Shown piece after piece: positions 6,826 to 14,734 of a DNA stretch of 28,686 bases. The position numbers and the translations under genes were made by a program. The DNA comes from an uncultured Collinsella sp. Lineage in GTDB: Bacteria > Actinomycetota > Coriobacteriia > Coriobacteriales > Coriobacteriaceae. The stretch is taken from contig CALLFD010000223.1 in the NCBI GenBank assembly GCA_937997605.1, positions 1 to 28,686 on the forward strand, read 5' to 3'. Below the pieces are notes generated by a model that had not been told where the DNA came from, ran no database searches, and saw nothing but the letters and a program-made list of their open reading frames with translations. The number at the start of each line of letters is the position of its first letter. Positions within the stretch are counted from its first letter, which is position 1.

Positions 6826-9018
6826 TTATAGAGCGTCGGCGGCTATGTGTGCAAGCGCCTCAACGAGCTCCTGCGAGCTCACGGGTTTACTCAGGTGCGC
6901 GTCCATGCCCGCCTCACGCGAAAGCCTACGGTCGTCGGCAAAGGCGTTCGCACTCACGGCGATAATCGGCGTGGTCACGGCATCCTCTCGATCGAGTGCT
7001 CGAATTCGACGCGTGGCCTCAAGGCCATCGATACCGGGCATCATGATGTCCATCAACACAACGTCGTACTCGTGCGGCGCGCTCGCGGCAAACGCCTCAA
7101 CGGCAGACTCGCCATCCTTAGCATGCGTCACGACGGCACCGGCACGGCTGAGCGTAAACTGCGCGATCTCGGCATTCAGATCGTTATCCTCTACGAGCAA
7201 AACGCGCAAGCCCTGGAGCGCATCGCCATCGCCCGCATCTACGCGAACTGCCTGAGGAATCTCGGAGCGATCGCACTTCTCGAACGGCAGGCGGATGGTA
7301 AACGTCGTCCCCTGCCCCAAGACGCTCGTAAAGCTCATGGTTCCGCCCATAAGCTCGACCAGCTGCTTGGCAATGGACGCACCCAGGCCAGTTCCCGATG
7401 AAGCGCCTTCCACCTGTTGCTCCTCGCGGCAAAACGGCTCGTAGAGGTGCTGTTGGAACTCCTCGCTCATGCCGATACCGTTGTCGGCGATCGTGTATTC
7501 ATAGACGGGGACGCCATCCGCTGGCTCCACCTCGCGGCACACCAGGCGAACATAGCCGCCCTGGCGATTGTACTTGACGGCATTGCCGGCAATATTGAGC
7601 AACAAGCGCTTGAGGTGCGTCACGCTCACCCGCGCATAGGGATGATCAAGCGTCTGCTGGTCGCAGATAATTGTCACCAGACGCTCCTCGGCCTGGCGCT
7701 CCAAAATATCGCGCACTTCACAGTTAAGGGCCACCAAATTTATGGGTACAAGGTTCAGATCGATTTGCCCGCTCTCCAGGCGACTCATATCCAGGGCCTC
7801 GTTGGCAAGGTCGAGCAGCAGTCCCGATGCCGTCCAGATCTTTGAGCGGCACTCGGTCTGCTTTTGCAGATCGTCCGCATTGGCATCGCCGACCTCGACC
7901 ATGCCGCGAATGCCGTTGATGGGCGTGCGCAGATCGTGGCTCATGCGACGCAAAAACTCCGTCTTTGCCGAGTTGGCAGACGAGGCCTCACGCGCTGCCT
8001 TTGCCAGCTTGTCGCCATAGTCGCGCTCCTGCTGCAGCAAGTCCGTCAAACGTCGACGATCAGCGCGGCGACGCACCATCACAACAACGGCTATAACACC
8101 GCTGTAGAGCACCAGCACGCCGGCAGCAACAGCCGCGACGACCTCAAAGTAGCGCCGCGCCGAGGCATAGGTGTACACGTAGAACCCGCGCGCTTTTCCA
8201 AATGTGCCCAAATACCACTCGCCGCTGGCGTTGACCAGTCGGACTTTGCCGGGCAGGCATCGATCCTTAATACCGTCGACAATAAAGACATCCGTTGCAG
8301 GCAGATTGAATACGCCCAATATGGTGGGTTCAACGGCATTGGTCGCAACGACCTTGCCATCGCTTTCGATCACGATATTGCCACTGTCGATGGTCTCATA
8401 ACCACCGAGCAAGCTCTGCAGTTTGAGCGTATTGCTTGCAACTGCCTTCGCGCTCTGATGCCTGACCGCGATAACGATGCCCTCGCCATCTTGCCGGGTC
8501 ACGCAACCAATGTCTGCGACCGAATCATCCGAAAGCGTAATGCGGGCGGTATAGGACTTAAGCGGATGGGCTGCCACCTCCAGCACGGGTGCTTCCTTGA
8601 AATACGCAGCGAGCGACTTGTAGCCCACGCCATCCGTCGAGGACTCGGACACCAAATTGCCCGATGCGTCCGTCACGATCAGTGCGCTCACGTTGAACTG
8701 GTCGGCATATTGCTCCAGCATGGCGTTATCCACCGAACCGTCGCGCTCCATATCGCGCGCTGTCTCTCCGGCGATCTCCATAACGCGAATCAGGTTTTTG
8801 GTCGTATAGGCGCTATTGAATGCATCGTAGGAAAGGCTCTGCGTCGCCACGTAATCGACAACGTCGGCAAAGCGCTGCTCGGCCTGAGCTGTCGTGTAGC
8901 CGTAGCTCATCATGCCGGCAACAACCGAGAGCGCTATCCCCAGCAGGGCGACAAGGAGCCATGCCCCTGTCGAACGATTGCCCCGCTCCTGAGCGGCGTG
9001 GTCGGGCGCATCGATCAT
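6826..9018 (-). CDS. hybrid sensor histidine kinase/response regulator with extracytoplasmic Cache-like sensor
   Basis: This is a 730-residue kinase. TM1 is at about 20-42, an extracytoplasmic sensor region of about 240 residues follows (probably Cache-like, judged from layout only), and TM2 is at about 289-313. The HisKA domain has His361 in SHDLRTPING. The HATPase shows NIAGNAVKYN, DNGIGM and GTGLGA. A receiver has the phospho-Asp at 657 in LMDIMMP. The kinase and receiver parts closely resemble those of the kinase ending at 6235. The ATG at 9018 overlaps the TGA of the upstream SBP lipoprotein gene (ATGA), and GGAGGG lies seven bases upstream. Translation is therefore coupled and the lipoprotein is very likely its sensing partner. 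No HPt or output regulator is adjacent. Confidence 0.92.
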   Translation of the reverse strand: MIDAPDHAAQERGNRSTGAWLLVALLGIALSVVAGMMSYGYTTAQAEQRFADVVDYVATQSLSYDAFNSAYTTKNLIRVMEIAGETARDMERDGSVDNAMLEQYADQFNVSALIVTDASGNLVSESSTDGVGYKSLAAYFKEAPVLEVAAHPLKSYTARITLSDDSVADIGCVTRQDGEGIVIAVRHQSAKAVASNTLKLQSLLGGYETIDSGNIVIESDGKVVATNAVEPTILGVFNLPATDVFIVDGIKDRCLPGKVRLVNASGEWYLGTFGKARGFYVYTYASARRYFEVVAAVAAGVLVLYSGVIAVVVMVRRRADRRRLTDLLQQERDYGDKLAKAAREASSANSAKTEFLRRMSHDLRTPINGIRGMVEVGDANADDLQKQTECRSKIWTASGLLLDLANEALDMSRLESGQIDLNLVPINLVALNCEVRDILERQAEERLVTIICDQQTLDHPYARVSVTHLKRLLLNIAGNAVKYNRQGGYVRLVCREVEPADGVPVYEYTIADNGIGMSEEFQQHLYEPFCREEQQVEGASSGTGLGASIAKQLVELMGGTMSFTSVLGQGTTFTIRLPFEKCDRSEIPQAVRVDAGDGDALQGLRVLLVEDNDLNAEIAQFTLSRAGAVVTHAKDGESAVEAFAASAPHEYDVVLMDIMMPGIDGLEATRRIRALDREDAVTTPIIAVSANAFADDRRLSREAGMDAHLSKPVSSQELVEALAHIAADAL

Positions 9019-9884
9019 GACAGGCCCTCCATATTCAAAAATGGCGAAGGGTCATCAAAGTACTTTGACACCAGACGTTCCACGGTGCCATCGGCAAGCA
9101 TTTCTTGGTAGGCATGAGTGAGCTTAACGTCGATGCCACGCGTATCGTTGATATCGAAAGCGGTGCCCAAACCAACCTCTAGCAGCGGCTCATCTAAAAT
9201 GCGATACGTTACGCCATAGTCTTTTTCGTAGGTGAGCAGCGAGGACTCATGCGCGGCGATAGCGTCGACCAGACCCTCGACGAGCGCCGGGTTCAGGTAT
9301 GAGCGGTCCGAAAAGCAGTAGAGCTCTTTGATCTGCGGAACGTTTTCATTTGTATGATTGAGCAAAATGTCCTCGGGCTTGGTGGTGGACTGGACCGCCA
9401 CGACCTTATCCTCAAGATCGGCAAGCGTGTAGATATCGCTCTGGGGATCGACCGCGACCACCTGGCGGCTCGCAAGGTACGGGCCGGCCCAACGATACTC
9501 GTTTTCGCGACCCGTCATGCTAAAGCTGCCCATGACGCAATCGAGCTCGCCGCTCGCCAGTAGCTCGTTCTTCTTTTCCCAATCGATCAGCTGGTACTTT
9601 GGCTTGTAACCAATGCGGGCCAAAGCCTCGGTCAATATCTCGACATCCAGGCCAACGATATCGCCGTACTCGTCGGTATACACAAACGGTGGATAGAGGT
9701 CGCTGCCAACATTGAGCGTCTTAAGGTTGTCGTCTTTGGCTTGCGAGGCGTCCAGGCCTTCTAATGCAGACGTCGAGGCCCTGCCATTCGACCCGGAACA
9801 GCCGGCTATCGCTACGACAAAGGCACACGCTACCGCAAGCGCGACAAACAACGATATGGCAACCGAGCGACGGGGTCTTTTCAT
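9015..9884 (-). CDS. SBP_bac_3 substrate-binding lipoprotein, sensor partner of the adjacent kinase
   Basis: This 289-residue protein has a lipoprotein signal peptide: positively charged start MKRPRR, a hydrophobic core, and lipobox IAGC with Cys29. The mature part reads as a family 3 solute-binding protein, with 'LNVGSDLYPPFVYTDEYGDIVGLDVEI' style strands and 'GELDCVMGSFSMTGREN' in the first lobe. Homologues bind amino acids for ABC uptake, but no ABC permease or ATPase gene is nearby. The stop codon overlaps the start of the hybrid kinase, so it probably hands ligand information to that kinase. The ATG at 9884 was chosen over a 48-residue upstream extension because GGAG lies five bases before it and the signal peptide starts there. 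Confidence 0.9.
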   Translation of the reverse strand: MKRPRRSVAISLFVALAVACAFVVAIAGCSGSNGRASTSALEGLDASQAKDDNLKTLNVGSDLYPPFVYTDEYGDIVGLDVEILTEALARIGYKPKYQLIDWEKKNELLASGELDCVMGSFSMTGRENEYRWAGPYLASRQVVAVDPQSDIYTLADLEDKVVAVQSTTKPEDILLNHTNENVPQIKELYCFSDRSYLNPALVEGLVDAIAAHESSLLTYEKDYGVTYRILDEPLLEVGLGTAFDINDTRGIDVKLTHAYQEMLADGTVERLVSKYFDDPSPFLNMEGLS

Positions 9885-9976
9885 CGAGCTCCAGACGATC
9901 CTGCTTACAGACTGAAATGGTTGAAAATAATAGCAAACAAAACCACACGAGTGCCCAATGGTTACAGACGTTTTAC

Positions 9977-10018
9977 CATGCGGGGCCTTCCAGCCGACTT
10001 GGCAGAAGGCCCCGCATG
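9977..10018. terminator. hairpin downstream of the C-S lyase gene
   Basis: CATGCGGGGCCTTC (9977-9990) and its exact complement (10005-10018) form a 14-bp stem with a 14-base loop. It begins ten bases past the stop of the minus-strand aminotransferase-like gene. There is no T tract, so intrinsic termination is likely but not certain. Confidence 0.65.
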
Positions 10019-10028
10019 CAGTGCTCAC

Positions 10029-11243
10029 TTACCGTGCATTAAAAACGTAGTGGTCCAGGCGGTCGCACGCCTCCCTTACGCGCGAAAGCGGCAGCGCCAG
10101 ATTCACGCGAATGTGGCAGGGCCCGTGGAACGGGCGGCCGTCCTGATACCCCACGCCCACGCGCGCCCCCTCGTCGAGCAGCCACTGAATATCGCGGCCA
10201 TGCTCGCGGCACCACTCGGTGCAGTCCAGAAACACCATGTACGTGCCCTGCGGACGTGAATAGGACACGCCCTCAAAATGCTCGTCCACGTAATTGCAGA
10301 AGTACTCGATATTATCGGCAAGCACCTGGTTGAGCTCGTCCACCCACTCGTAGCCTTGCGGCTGATAGGCACCGATAAGCGCATGCATGGAGAGGACATT
10401 CATCTCGTTGTAGTGAGTCTTGTTGGACACGGCGCACACGCGGTCGCGTAGCGTCTCGTTATAGATGATGTGGTAGCTGCCGACCAGGCCCGCCAGGTTA
10501 AACGTTTTGCTCGGCGCATAGAGGGCAACCGTGCGCATGCGGGCATCCTCGCTCACCGACTGCGTCGGGATATGCTTGTGGCCCGGCAGGATGATATCGG
10601 ACCAAATCTCGTCCGAGATCACCATGCAATCGTGCTGGCGATAGATGTCCATGGCGCGCTCGATCTCGTCGCGCTCCCATACGCGGCCGCAGGGATTGTG
10701 CGGCGAGCAGAACACCGCGGCATGGATGTGGTTTTGCGCGAGCTTGTGCTCCATGTCCTCAAAGTCCATACGCCACACGCCTTGGTCGTCGAGCTTAAGC
10801 GGGCTGTGGACAATGCGATAGCCCGCGGCCTCAATGGACTTGGTAAAGCCGATGTAGGTAGGACTGTGGACCAGCACCGCATCGCCCGGCTGAACATACG
10901 CACGCAGCGTCGACACGACACCGCCCAGCACGCCGTTTTCGTAGCCGATATGTTCAGGGCGCAGGCCCTCGACGCCATTGCGGCGGCTCTGCCATTCGAT
11001 GATGCGGTCGAAGTACTCGGCGCGCGGGTTAAAGTAGCCAAACATGGGATGCTGGGCGCGCTGAATGATGTGCTCCTGGACCGTGGGCACCGTGGCAAAA
11101 TTCATGTCGGCCACCCACATGGGAATGCGGTCGAAGCCCTCGTCGGGTGCGTTCGGAGCCATACCGGGGATCTCGCCCCAGGAGTCAACGGCGATGGAGT
11201 CCATGCCGTGGCGGTCTATAAGCGAGCTAAAGTCGTATTTCAT
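10029..11243 (-). CDS. MalY/PatB family PLP-dependent C-S lyase / aminotransferase
   Basis: This 404-residue fold-type I PLP enzyme shows 'DRIPMWVADMNF' near 38-49, the signature of MalY/PatB cystathionine beta-lyases. It also has HNPCGRVW around 182-189, DEIWSD at 211-216, and the PLP Schiff-base lysine K246 in SKTFNLAG. Characterised relatives cleave cystathionine or cysteine-type C-S bonds to pyruvate, ammonia and a thiol, and some act as aminotransferases or as regulators (MalY). The exact substrate is not readable. The ATG at 11243 is preferred because GGGAG lies six bases upstream; an in-frame upstream extension has no such site. It lies 111 bp downstream of trmO on the same strand and ends before a 14-bp hairpin. 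Confidence 0.9.
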   Translation of the reverse strand: MKYDFSSLIDRHGMDSIAVDSWGEIPGMAPNAPDEGFDRIPMWVADMNFATVPTVQEHIIQRAQHPMFGYFNPRAEYFDRIIEWQSRRNGVEGLRPEHIGYENGVLGGVVSTLRAYVQPGDAVLVHSPTYIGFTKSIEAAGYRIVHSPLKLDDQGVWRMDFEDMEHKLAQNHIHAAVFCSPHNPCGRVWERDEIERAMDIYRQHDCMVISDEIWSDIILPGHKHIPTQSVSEDARMRTVALYAPSKTFNLAGLVGSYHIIYNETLRDRVCAVSNKTHYNEMNVLSMHALIGAYQPQGYEWVDELNQVLADNIEYFCNYVDEHFEGVSYSRPQGTYMVFLDCTEWCREHGRDIQWLLDEGARVGVGYQDGRPFHGPCHIRVNLALPLSRVREACDRLDHYVFNAR

Positions 11244-11354
11244 GCTGAGCTCCCGTGCAAAGTGATTGTTTTGGTAGGCGTTATTGTCCACCAGCACGGG
11301 CGATTTTGGCATGGGGTTTGGCGCTTAATTTGACGGGTGCGGACGAATGGCTGG

Positions 11355-12101
11355 TTAGTCTTGCGCGTCGTTGACGGCGACTACGGTTAGCTGGGTTTCA
11401 TCGACCGTAAAAGATATGTCGAGTCCGGCGTAGGCCAAGTGGTAAACGCGGTTTGGCTCGTGCTTGCTGCCCGCGCGGCGTGGATCTTGGCGAAGGACCT
11501 CGACCAAGCCGGGGAGCTTTGCGGGAAGGACCATATCCTGCAGCGCTTGCGGGAACTCGACGTCGAGCTCTTGCCACGGAGCATCCTCAATCCAGCCGCC
11601 GGTCGCATCCGAGTGGCAATCCGCAAACGGGATGTAGGGCTTAATGTCGTAGATGGGCGTGCCGTCACGCAGGTCGGCCCCCAGCACATGGATGATGGGG
11701 CCATCGTCGGTGAACTCGACACGATCGAGCTTGACGCAGGTAAGCCCAATGGGATTAGGGCGAAACGGACTGCGCGTGGCAAACACGCCCACACGTTCGG
11801 CTCCACCCAGACGCGGCGGACGCACGGTTTTCGACCATTTTGCGTTGGCGCCGGACCTGTCCTGCGTTTTGGCATCGGCGGCTATGTCCTTAGCCGTGCC
11901 GCCGGGCGTACCGTTTTCGAAGCGCCACAGCAGCCATAGGTGAGAGAAGGAGTCCAGACCCTCAACCGCTGCATTGGAGGCAAATTCCGGCTCAAAGACG
12001 ATGCGTCCCTGCAGATGGGGTGCCAAAAAGCTGTTGCGCGGAATGCCGAACTTCTGCGGCAGGTCGGTATGTATGTGTGCAATAGGTTCCATGCCGGTCA
12101 T
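11355..12101 (-). CDS. trmO: tRNA (adenine(37)-N6)-methyltransferase TrmO
   Basis: This 248-residue protein is of the TsaA/YaeB (UPF0066) family. It has the family signature ATRSPFRPNPIGL at residues 108-120, the SHLWLLWRFE strand near 53-62, and 'GADLRDGTPIYDIKPYIPFAD' further on. TrmO uses S-adenosylmethionine to methylate N6-threonylcarbamoyladenosine at position 37 of certain tRNAs. The C-terminal part carries the usual small extra domain. The start at 12101 has no strong ribosome-binding site; an ATG at 12092 would shorten it by three residues. It is transcribed away from the XRE/TipAS regulator gene. Confidence 0.92.
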   Translation of the reverse strand: MTGMEPIAHIHTDLPQKFGIPRNSFLAPHLQGRIVFEPEFASNAAVEGLDSFSHLWLLWRFENGTPGGTAKDIAADAKTQDRSGANAKWSKTVRPPRLGGAERVGVFATRSPFRPNPIGLTCVKLDRVEFTDDGPIIHVLGADLRDGTPIYDIKPYIPFADCHSDATGGWIEDAPWQELDVEFPQALQDMVLPAKLPGLVEVLRQDPRRAGSKHEPNRVYHLAYAGLDISFTVDETQLTVVAVNDAQD

Positions 12102-12158
12102 TGTACGGCATGGAGGTGTGGAGCGTTGCGCGCAATTCTTCGCCGCAGTCCCCGTCGT

Positions 12159-12202
12159 GCAACCAACGGTTGCTTGGAAGGGCGCCTGCCGCCGCGTATG
12201 CT
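12159..12202 (+). promoter_or_regulatory. candidate promoter and operator of the XRE/TipAS regulator
   Basis: TTGGAA (12174-12179) and TATGCT (12197-12202) are separated by 17 bases and lie 31 bases before the regulator's ATG. Immediately upstream, GCAACC (12159-12164) and GGTTGC (12168-12173) form an inverted repeat abutting the -35. This position would suit autoregulation by the HTH protein (inference). Confidence 0.4.
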
Positions 12203-12232
12203 TAAGCCATCAACCAGCAGAAAGGAGCCGCT

Positions 12233-13060
12233 ATGGCCTTTGCAGAAAAGCTCATTGCCATCCGTCGCGCCCATCACCTTACCCAAGAGCAGCTCGCCGT
12301 CAAACTCTTCGTCACACGCCAAGCCGTCAGCCGTTGGGAGCGCGGCGAGGTCACCCCGGGCATCGACATGATGAAGCTCATTGCCGCCGTAACCGGCGAG
12401 CCACTGTCCCACCTGCTCGAAATGCCCGAGCATTATTGCCAGAGCTGCGGCATGATACTTACGCCCGACGACTGCGGCACCGATGCCACGGGCGCCACGA
12501 CCGACCATTACTGCAAGTGGTGCTACGACCACGGCAAGTACACCTACGACACCACCATGGAGGCAATGATCGAGGATTGCGCCCCGCGGCTGGCGCAAAA
12601 CACCGGCATGTCGCTCGACGAAGCCGTCTCGCTCATGGGCGCCGTCCTGCCGCAACTGGAGCGCTGGCGCACCGTGCAGGAAAACGAGGAGCGCTACGGC
12701 GCCGAAGCGCGGGCACGCTATGGCGATGAGGCTATCGATGCAGCAAATGAAGCGCTGCTGGACATGGACCCCGAGACATGGAACGACATGAAGGAACTTG
12801 AACGCGCTGTTCTGGGCCAACTTTCGATTGCCATGGGCATTGGCGACCCAGAGAGCAACGAGGCCCACAAACTTGTCGCAATGCACCGTCGATGGATTGC
12901 CCTTAACTGGGGACACGAGCCCCAAGACGAAGCATACCTGGGCCTCGCCCACGGCTATCTTGCCGATCAGCGCTTTGTTGACTACTACGACAAGCCCTGC
13001 GGCACCGGAGCCACGGCGTTTCTGGTCCAGGCCATCGAGTCGTCGTTGACGCGCGCATAG
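12233..13060 (+). CDS. XRE-type regulator with zinc ribbon and TipAS-like ligand-binding domain
   Basis: This 275-residue protein has three parts. An XRE helix-turn-helix occupies about 7-60 (LTQEQLAVKLFVTRQAVSRWE). A zinc ribbon of the Zn_ribbon_2 type follows at about 66-147, with Cys pairs 69/72 and 94/97 and a conserved 'LPQLERW' end. The C-terminal half, about 150-275, resembles TipAS: 'YGAEAR', 'ANEALLDMDP', 'AHKLVAMHRRWIALNWG', 'GLAHGYLADQRFVDYYDK'. TipAS is the all-helical domain that captures thiopeptide antibiotics in TipA, where it is normally fused to a MerR helix-turn-helix. It may therefore be a drug- or peptide-sensing repressor. AGAAAGGAG precedes the ATG. A glutaredoxin gene follows 51 bp later and may be co-transcribed. 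The TipAS assignment is from pattern recognition only. Confidence 0.82.
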   Translation: MAFAEKLIAIRRAHHLTQEQLAVKLFVTRQAVSRWERGEVTPGIDMMKLIAAVTGEPLSHLLEMPEHYCQSCGMILTPDDCGTDATGATTDHYCKWCYDHGKYTYDTTMEAMIEDCAPRLAQNTGMSLDEAVSLMGAVLPQLERWRTVQENEERYGAEARARYGDEAIDAANEALLDMDPETWNDMKELERAVLGQLSIAMGIGDPESNEAHKLVAMHRRWIALNWGHEPQDEAYLGLAHGYLADQRFVDYYDKPCGTGATAFLVQAIESSLTRA

Positions 13061-13111
13061 ACCGCGGCTGCTTTGGGTATTTCAATCGAAACCTCAACCG
13101 ATTGGAGACCC

Positions 13112-13357
13112 ATGGCTACTAATCATGAGCTCACGCTGTACGTTATGACCGGCTGCCCGTATTGCATAAAAGTCAAGCGATTCCTTGCCGATAACGGTGT
13201 GACCATCCCCGAGCGCAATATCTCGACCGATACCGAGGCCGAGCAGACGCTCATCGCCGTCGGCGGAAAACGCCAGGTTCCCTGCCTGTTCATCGACGGC
13301 AAGCCACTCTACGAATCGAGCGACATCATCGCGTGGGTACAGAAGAACCTGCTCTAA
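13112..13357 (+). CDS. glutaredoxin family protein
   Basis: This 81-residue protein is a complete glutaredoxin: active site CPYC at 15-18, the cis-proline strand 'RQVPCLFIDGKPLYES', and a C-terminal helix 'DIIAWVQKNL'. It would reduce disulfides or mixed disulfides in the cytoplasm with a low-molecular-weight thiol or a reductase as electron source. The ATG at 13112 has GGAG six bases upstream; an in-frame start at 13073 lies in the leader and lacks homology. It may be read through from the XRE/TipAS gene. A 19-bp hairpin with a T run ends the unit. Confidence 0.93.
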   Translation: MATNHELTLYVMTGCPYCIKVKRFLADNGVTIPERNISTDTEAEQTLIAVGGKRQVPCLFIDGKPLYESSDIIAWVQKNLL

Positions 13358-13402
13358 CACTCGCGTTGCGACCGACTCGCCCCAACCCATACGACCCAAA
13401 CA

Positions 13403-13464
13403 TGTACGTCAGCATCCAAAGTCAACATTTTTCGACATCTTTGGATGCTGACGTACAGCTTTTT
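13403..13464 (+). terminator. Rho-independent terminator after the glutaredoxin gene
   Basis: TGTACGTCAGCATCCAAAG (13403-13421) pairs perfectly with 13439-13457, a 19-bp stem. The 17-base loop itself contains a short GTC/GAC pairing. The stem is followed by GCTTTTTG (T run 13460-13464), 46 bases after the glutaredoxin stop. Confidence 0.85.
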
Positions 13465-13466
13465 GT

Positions 13467-13532
13467 GGCTAGTCATTGGGGACGTTCTTAAATGACTAGT
13501 CGTTAAAGAACGTCCCCAACGACCAACTAGCC
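13467..13532. repeat. nested palindrome overlapping the dus stop codon
   Basis: TTGGGGACGTTCTT (13476-13489) is exactly inverted at 13506-13519, and the 16 bases between continue the palindrome around a central ACTAGT with one mismatch and one G-T pair. Outer arms GGCTAGT (13467-13473) and ACTAGCC (13526-13532) extend it; the right outer arm includes the stop codon of the minus-strand dus gene. It is a GGGAC-type hairpin and could serve as a terminator for dus. Confidence 0.85.
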
Positions 13533-14480
13533 GTGGAAGCGGGCTATGGGTGCAAGTGGCTGCTCGCGAAAGACGCGCTCGACGGCGGCGCGATATTCGT
13601 CGACCTTTTTAGTCTTGCGTACGAGCTTGTGAACAGTAGCGGGGTCGGCGAAAGCGCACTTGGCGTAGAACCACCACTCCTTCATACGAAAGACCGCGTT
13701 ACCGCCAATCTCTTCTGCATAGGCCGCAAACAGCGTGTCGTGGAAGCGCTGCAGCTCAGCAGCCGTGGCAGCAGGGCCGCCCTTGACCATGCGAGCCAGC
13801 GCGGGGTTCGCGAGGAGGCCGCGCCCCAGCATTACATGGCGCGTGCCGGGATAGGCCTCCACCAGCGCATCCATATCCTCAAGATCAAAAATGTCACCGT
13901 TATAGGCGACCGGAAACGGCGCACGCTCCAGCGTTTCGCCATAGAACTCCTTGCGCGGCGAGCCCGTATAGCGGTCCTTTTGTACGCGCGGATGCACGAT
14001 CAGCTCTGCCAGCGGCATGCGGCAATACAGATCGAGCACGCGCTCGTATTCGTCGTCACTCTCCAGCCCCAGCCTAGTCTTGACCGACACCGGCAACGGC
14101 GACCGCTCGCACACATCGCTTAAGAACGCCTCGAGCTCGTCGAGATTGCGCAAGAAACCCGATCCCTTGCCCTTGGCAACAACCGTTCCCGAGGGACAAC
14201 CCAGGTTGAGATTGGCCTCGCGGTAGCCCATGTCGGCGAGCACGTGCGCCGCCCACACAAACTCATCCGCATTCTTGGACATCAGCTGAGGCACTACGTT
14301 GAGCCCCTGGTTATTGACAGGGTCGACCTCTTTAAACGCCTTGCCGCCAAAGCGGTTTCCCACCCGCGGCGGCGGCAAAAACGGCGTGTAGTAGCAGTCG
14401 AGCGCACCAAAGCACTCCGCATGCACGCGGCGGAACACATGCCCGGTAATCCCCTCCATGGGGGCCAACGATAGAATCAT
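13527..14480 (-). CDS. tRNA-dihydrouridine synthase family protein
   Basis: This 317-residue FMN-dependent TIM-barrel enzyme reduces uridine to dihydrouridine in tRNA D-loop or related positions. It begins with LAPMEGITGHVFRR and contains the active-site segment NLGCPSGTVVAKGKGSGFL with the catalytic Cys95. It also has VSVKTRLGL near residue 130 and 'LIVHPRVQKDRYTGSPR' with the FMN-phosphate-region residues. Which D-site it modifies cannot be assigned. The ATG at 14480 is used; a TTG immediately before it at 14483 is an alternative, with GAGGG 6-9 bases upstream of either. The stop codon lies in a long palindrome. Confidence 0.92.
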   Translation of the reverse strand: MILSLAPMEGITGHVFRRVHAECFGALDCYYTPFLPPPRVGNRFGGKAFKEVDPVNNQGLNVVPQLMSKNADEFVWAAHVLADMGYREANLNLGCPSGTVVAKGKGSGFLRNLDELEAFLSDVCERSPLPVSVKTRLGLESDDEYERVLDLYCRMPLAELIVHPRVQKDRYTGSPRKEFYGETLERAPFPVAYNGDIFDLEDMDALVEAYPGTRHVMLGRGLLANPALARMVKGGPAATAAELQRFHDTLFAAYAEEIGGNAVFRMKEWWFYAKCAFADPATVHKLVRKTKKVDEYRAAVERVFREQPLAPIARFHG

Positions 14481-14505
14481 CAATATCTACCCTCAGATCA
14501 ATGCG

Positions 14506-14530
14506 GCAAAGGGACTGCCCCTTTGTCACA
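14506..14530. repeat. degenerate copy of the TGTGACAAAGGG hairpin
   Basis: CAAAGGG (14507-14513) and CCCTTTG (14519-14525) pair around a five-base loop and are followed by TCACA. The right half matches the 29-bp hairpins at 16111 and 22484, but the outer left arm is lost. The remaining intergenic sequence up to 14734 shows only a possible TATACT -10 at 14678-14683. Confidence 0.7.
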
Positions 14531-14734
14531 TGCATTATGCCTTGTCCTTGAGGTGGCCCACAAGGCGGAGGCAGTTACTTGACGCCAACCAGCCCTCCAA
14601 CCATCCCTGCGCAACGAAGGTGAACGGTGTCCACGAACAGCAAGTAAGGCCGCCCCGCAGCAGCTCCCCCACTCATCTATACTCAAGAGTGCGTGTGCAT
14701 CGCCCCCGAAAAACGATGAGAGTCGAGGTCCCCC

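Noticed and set aside
3487..9884. SBP_bac_3 domains as evidence for an amino-acid ABC importer
   Set aside because: No matching permease or ATPase genes are adjacent; one set of domains is fused to a kinase and the other protein is translationally coupled to one.
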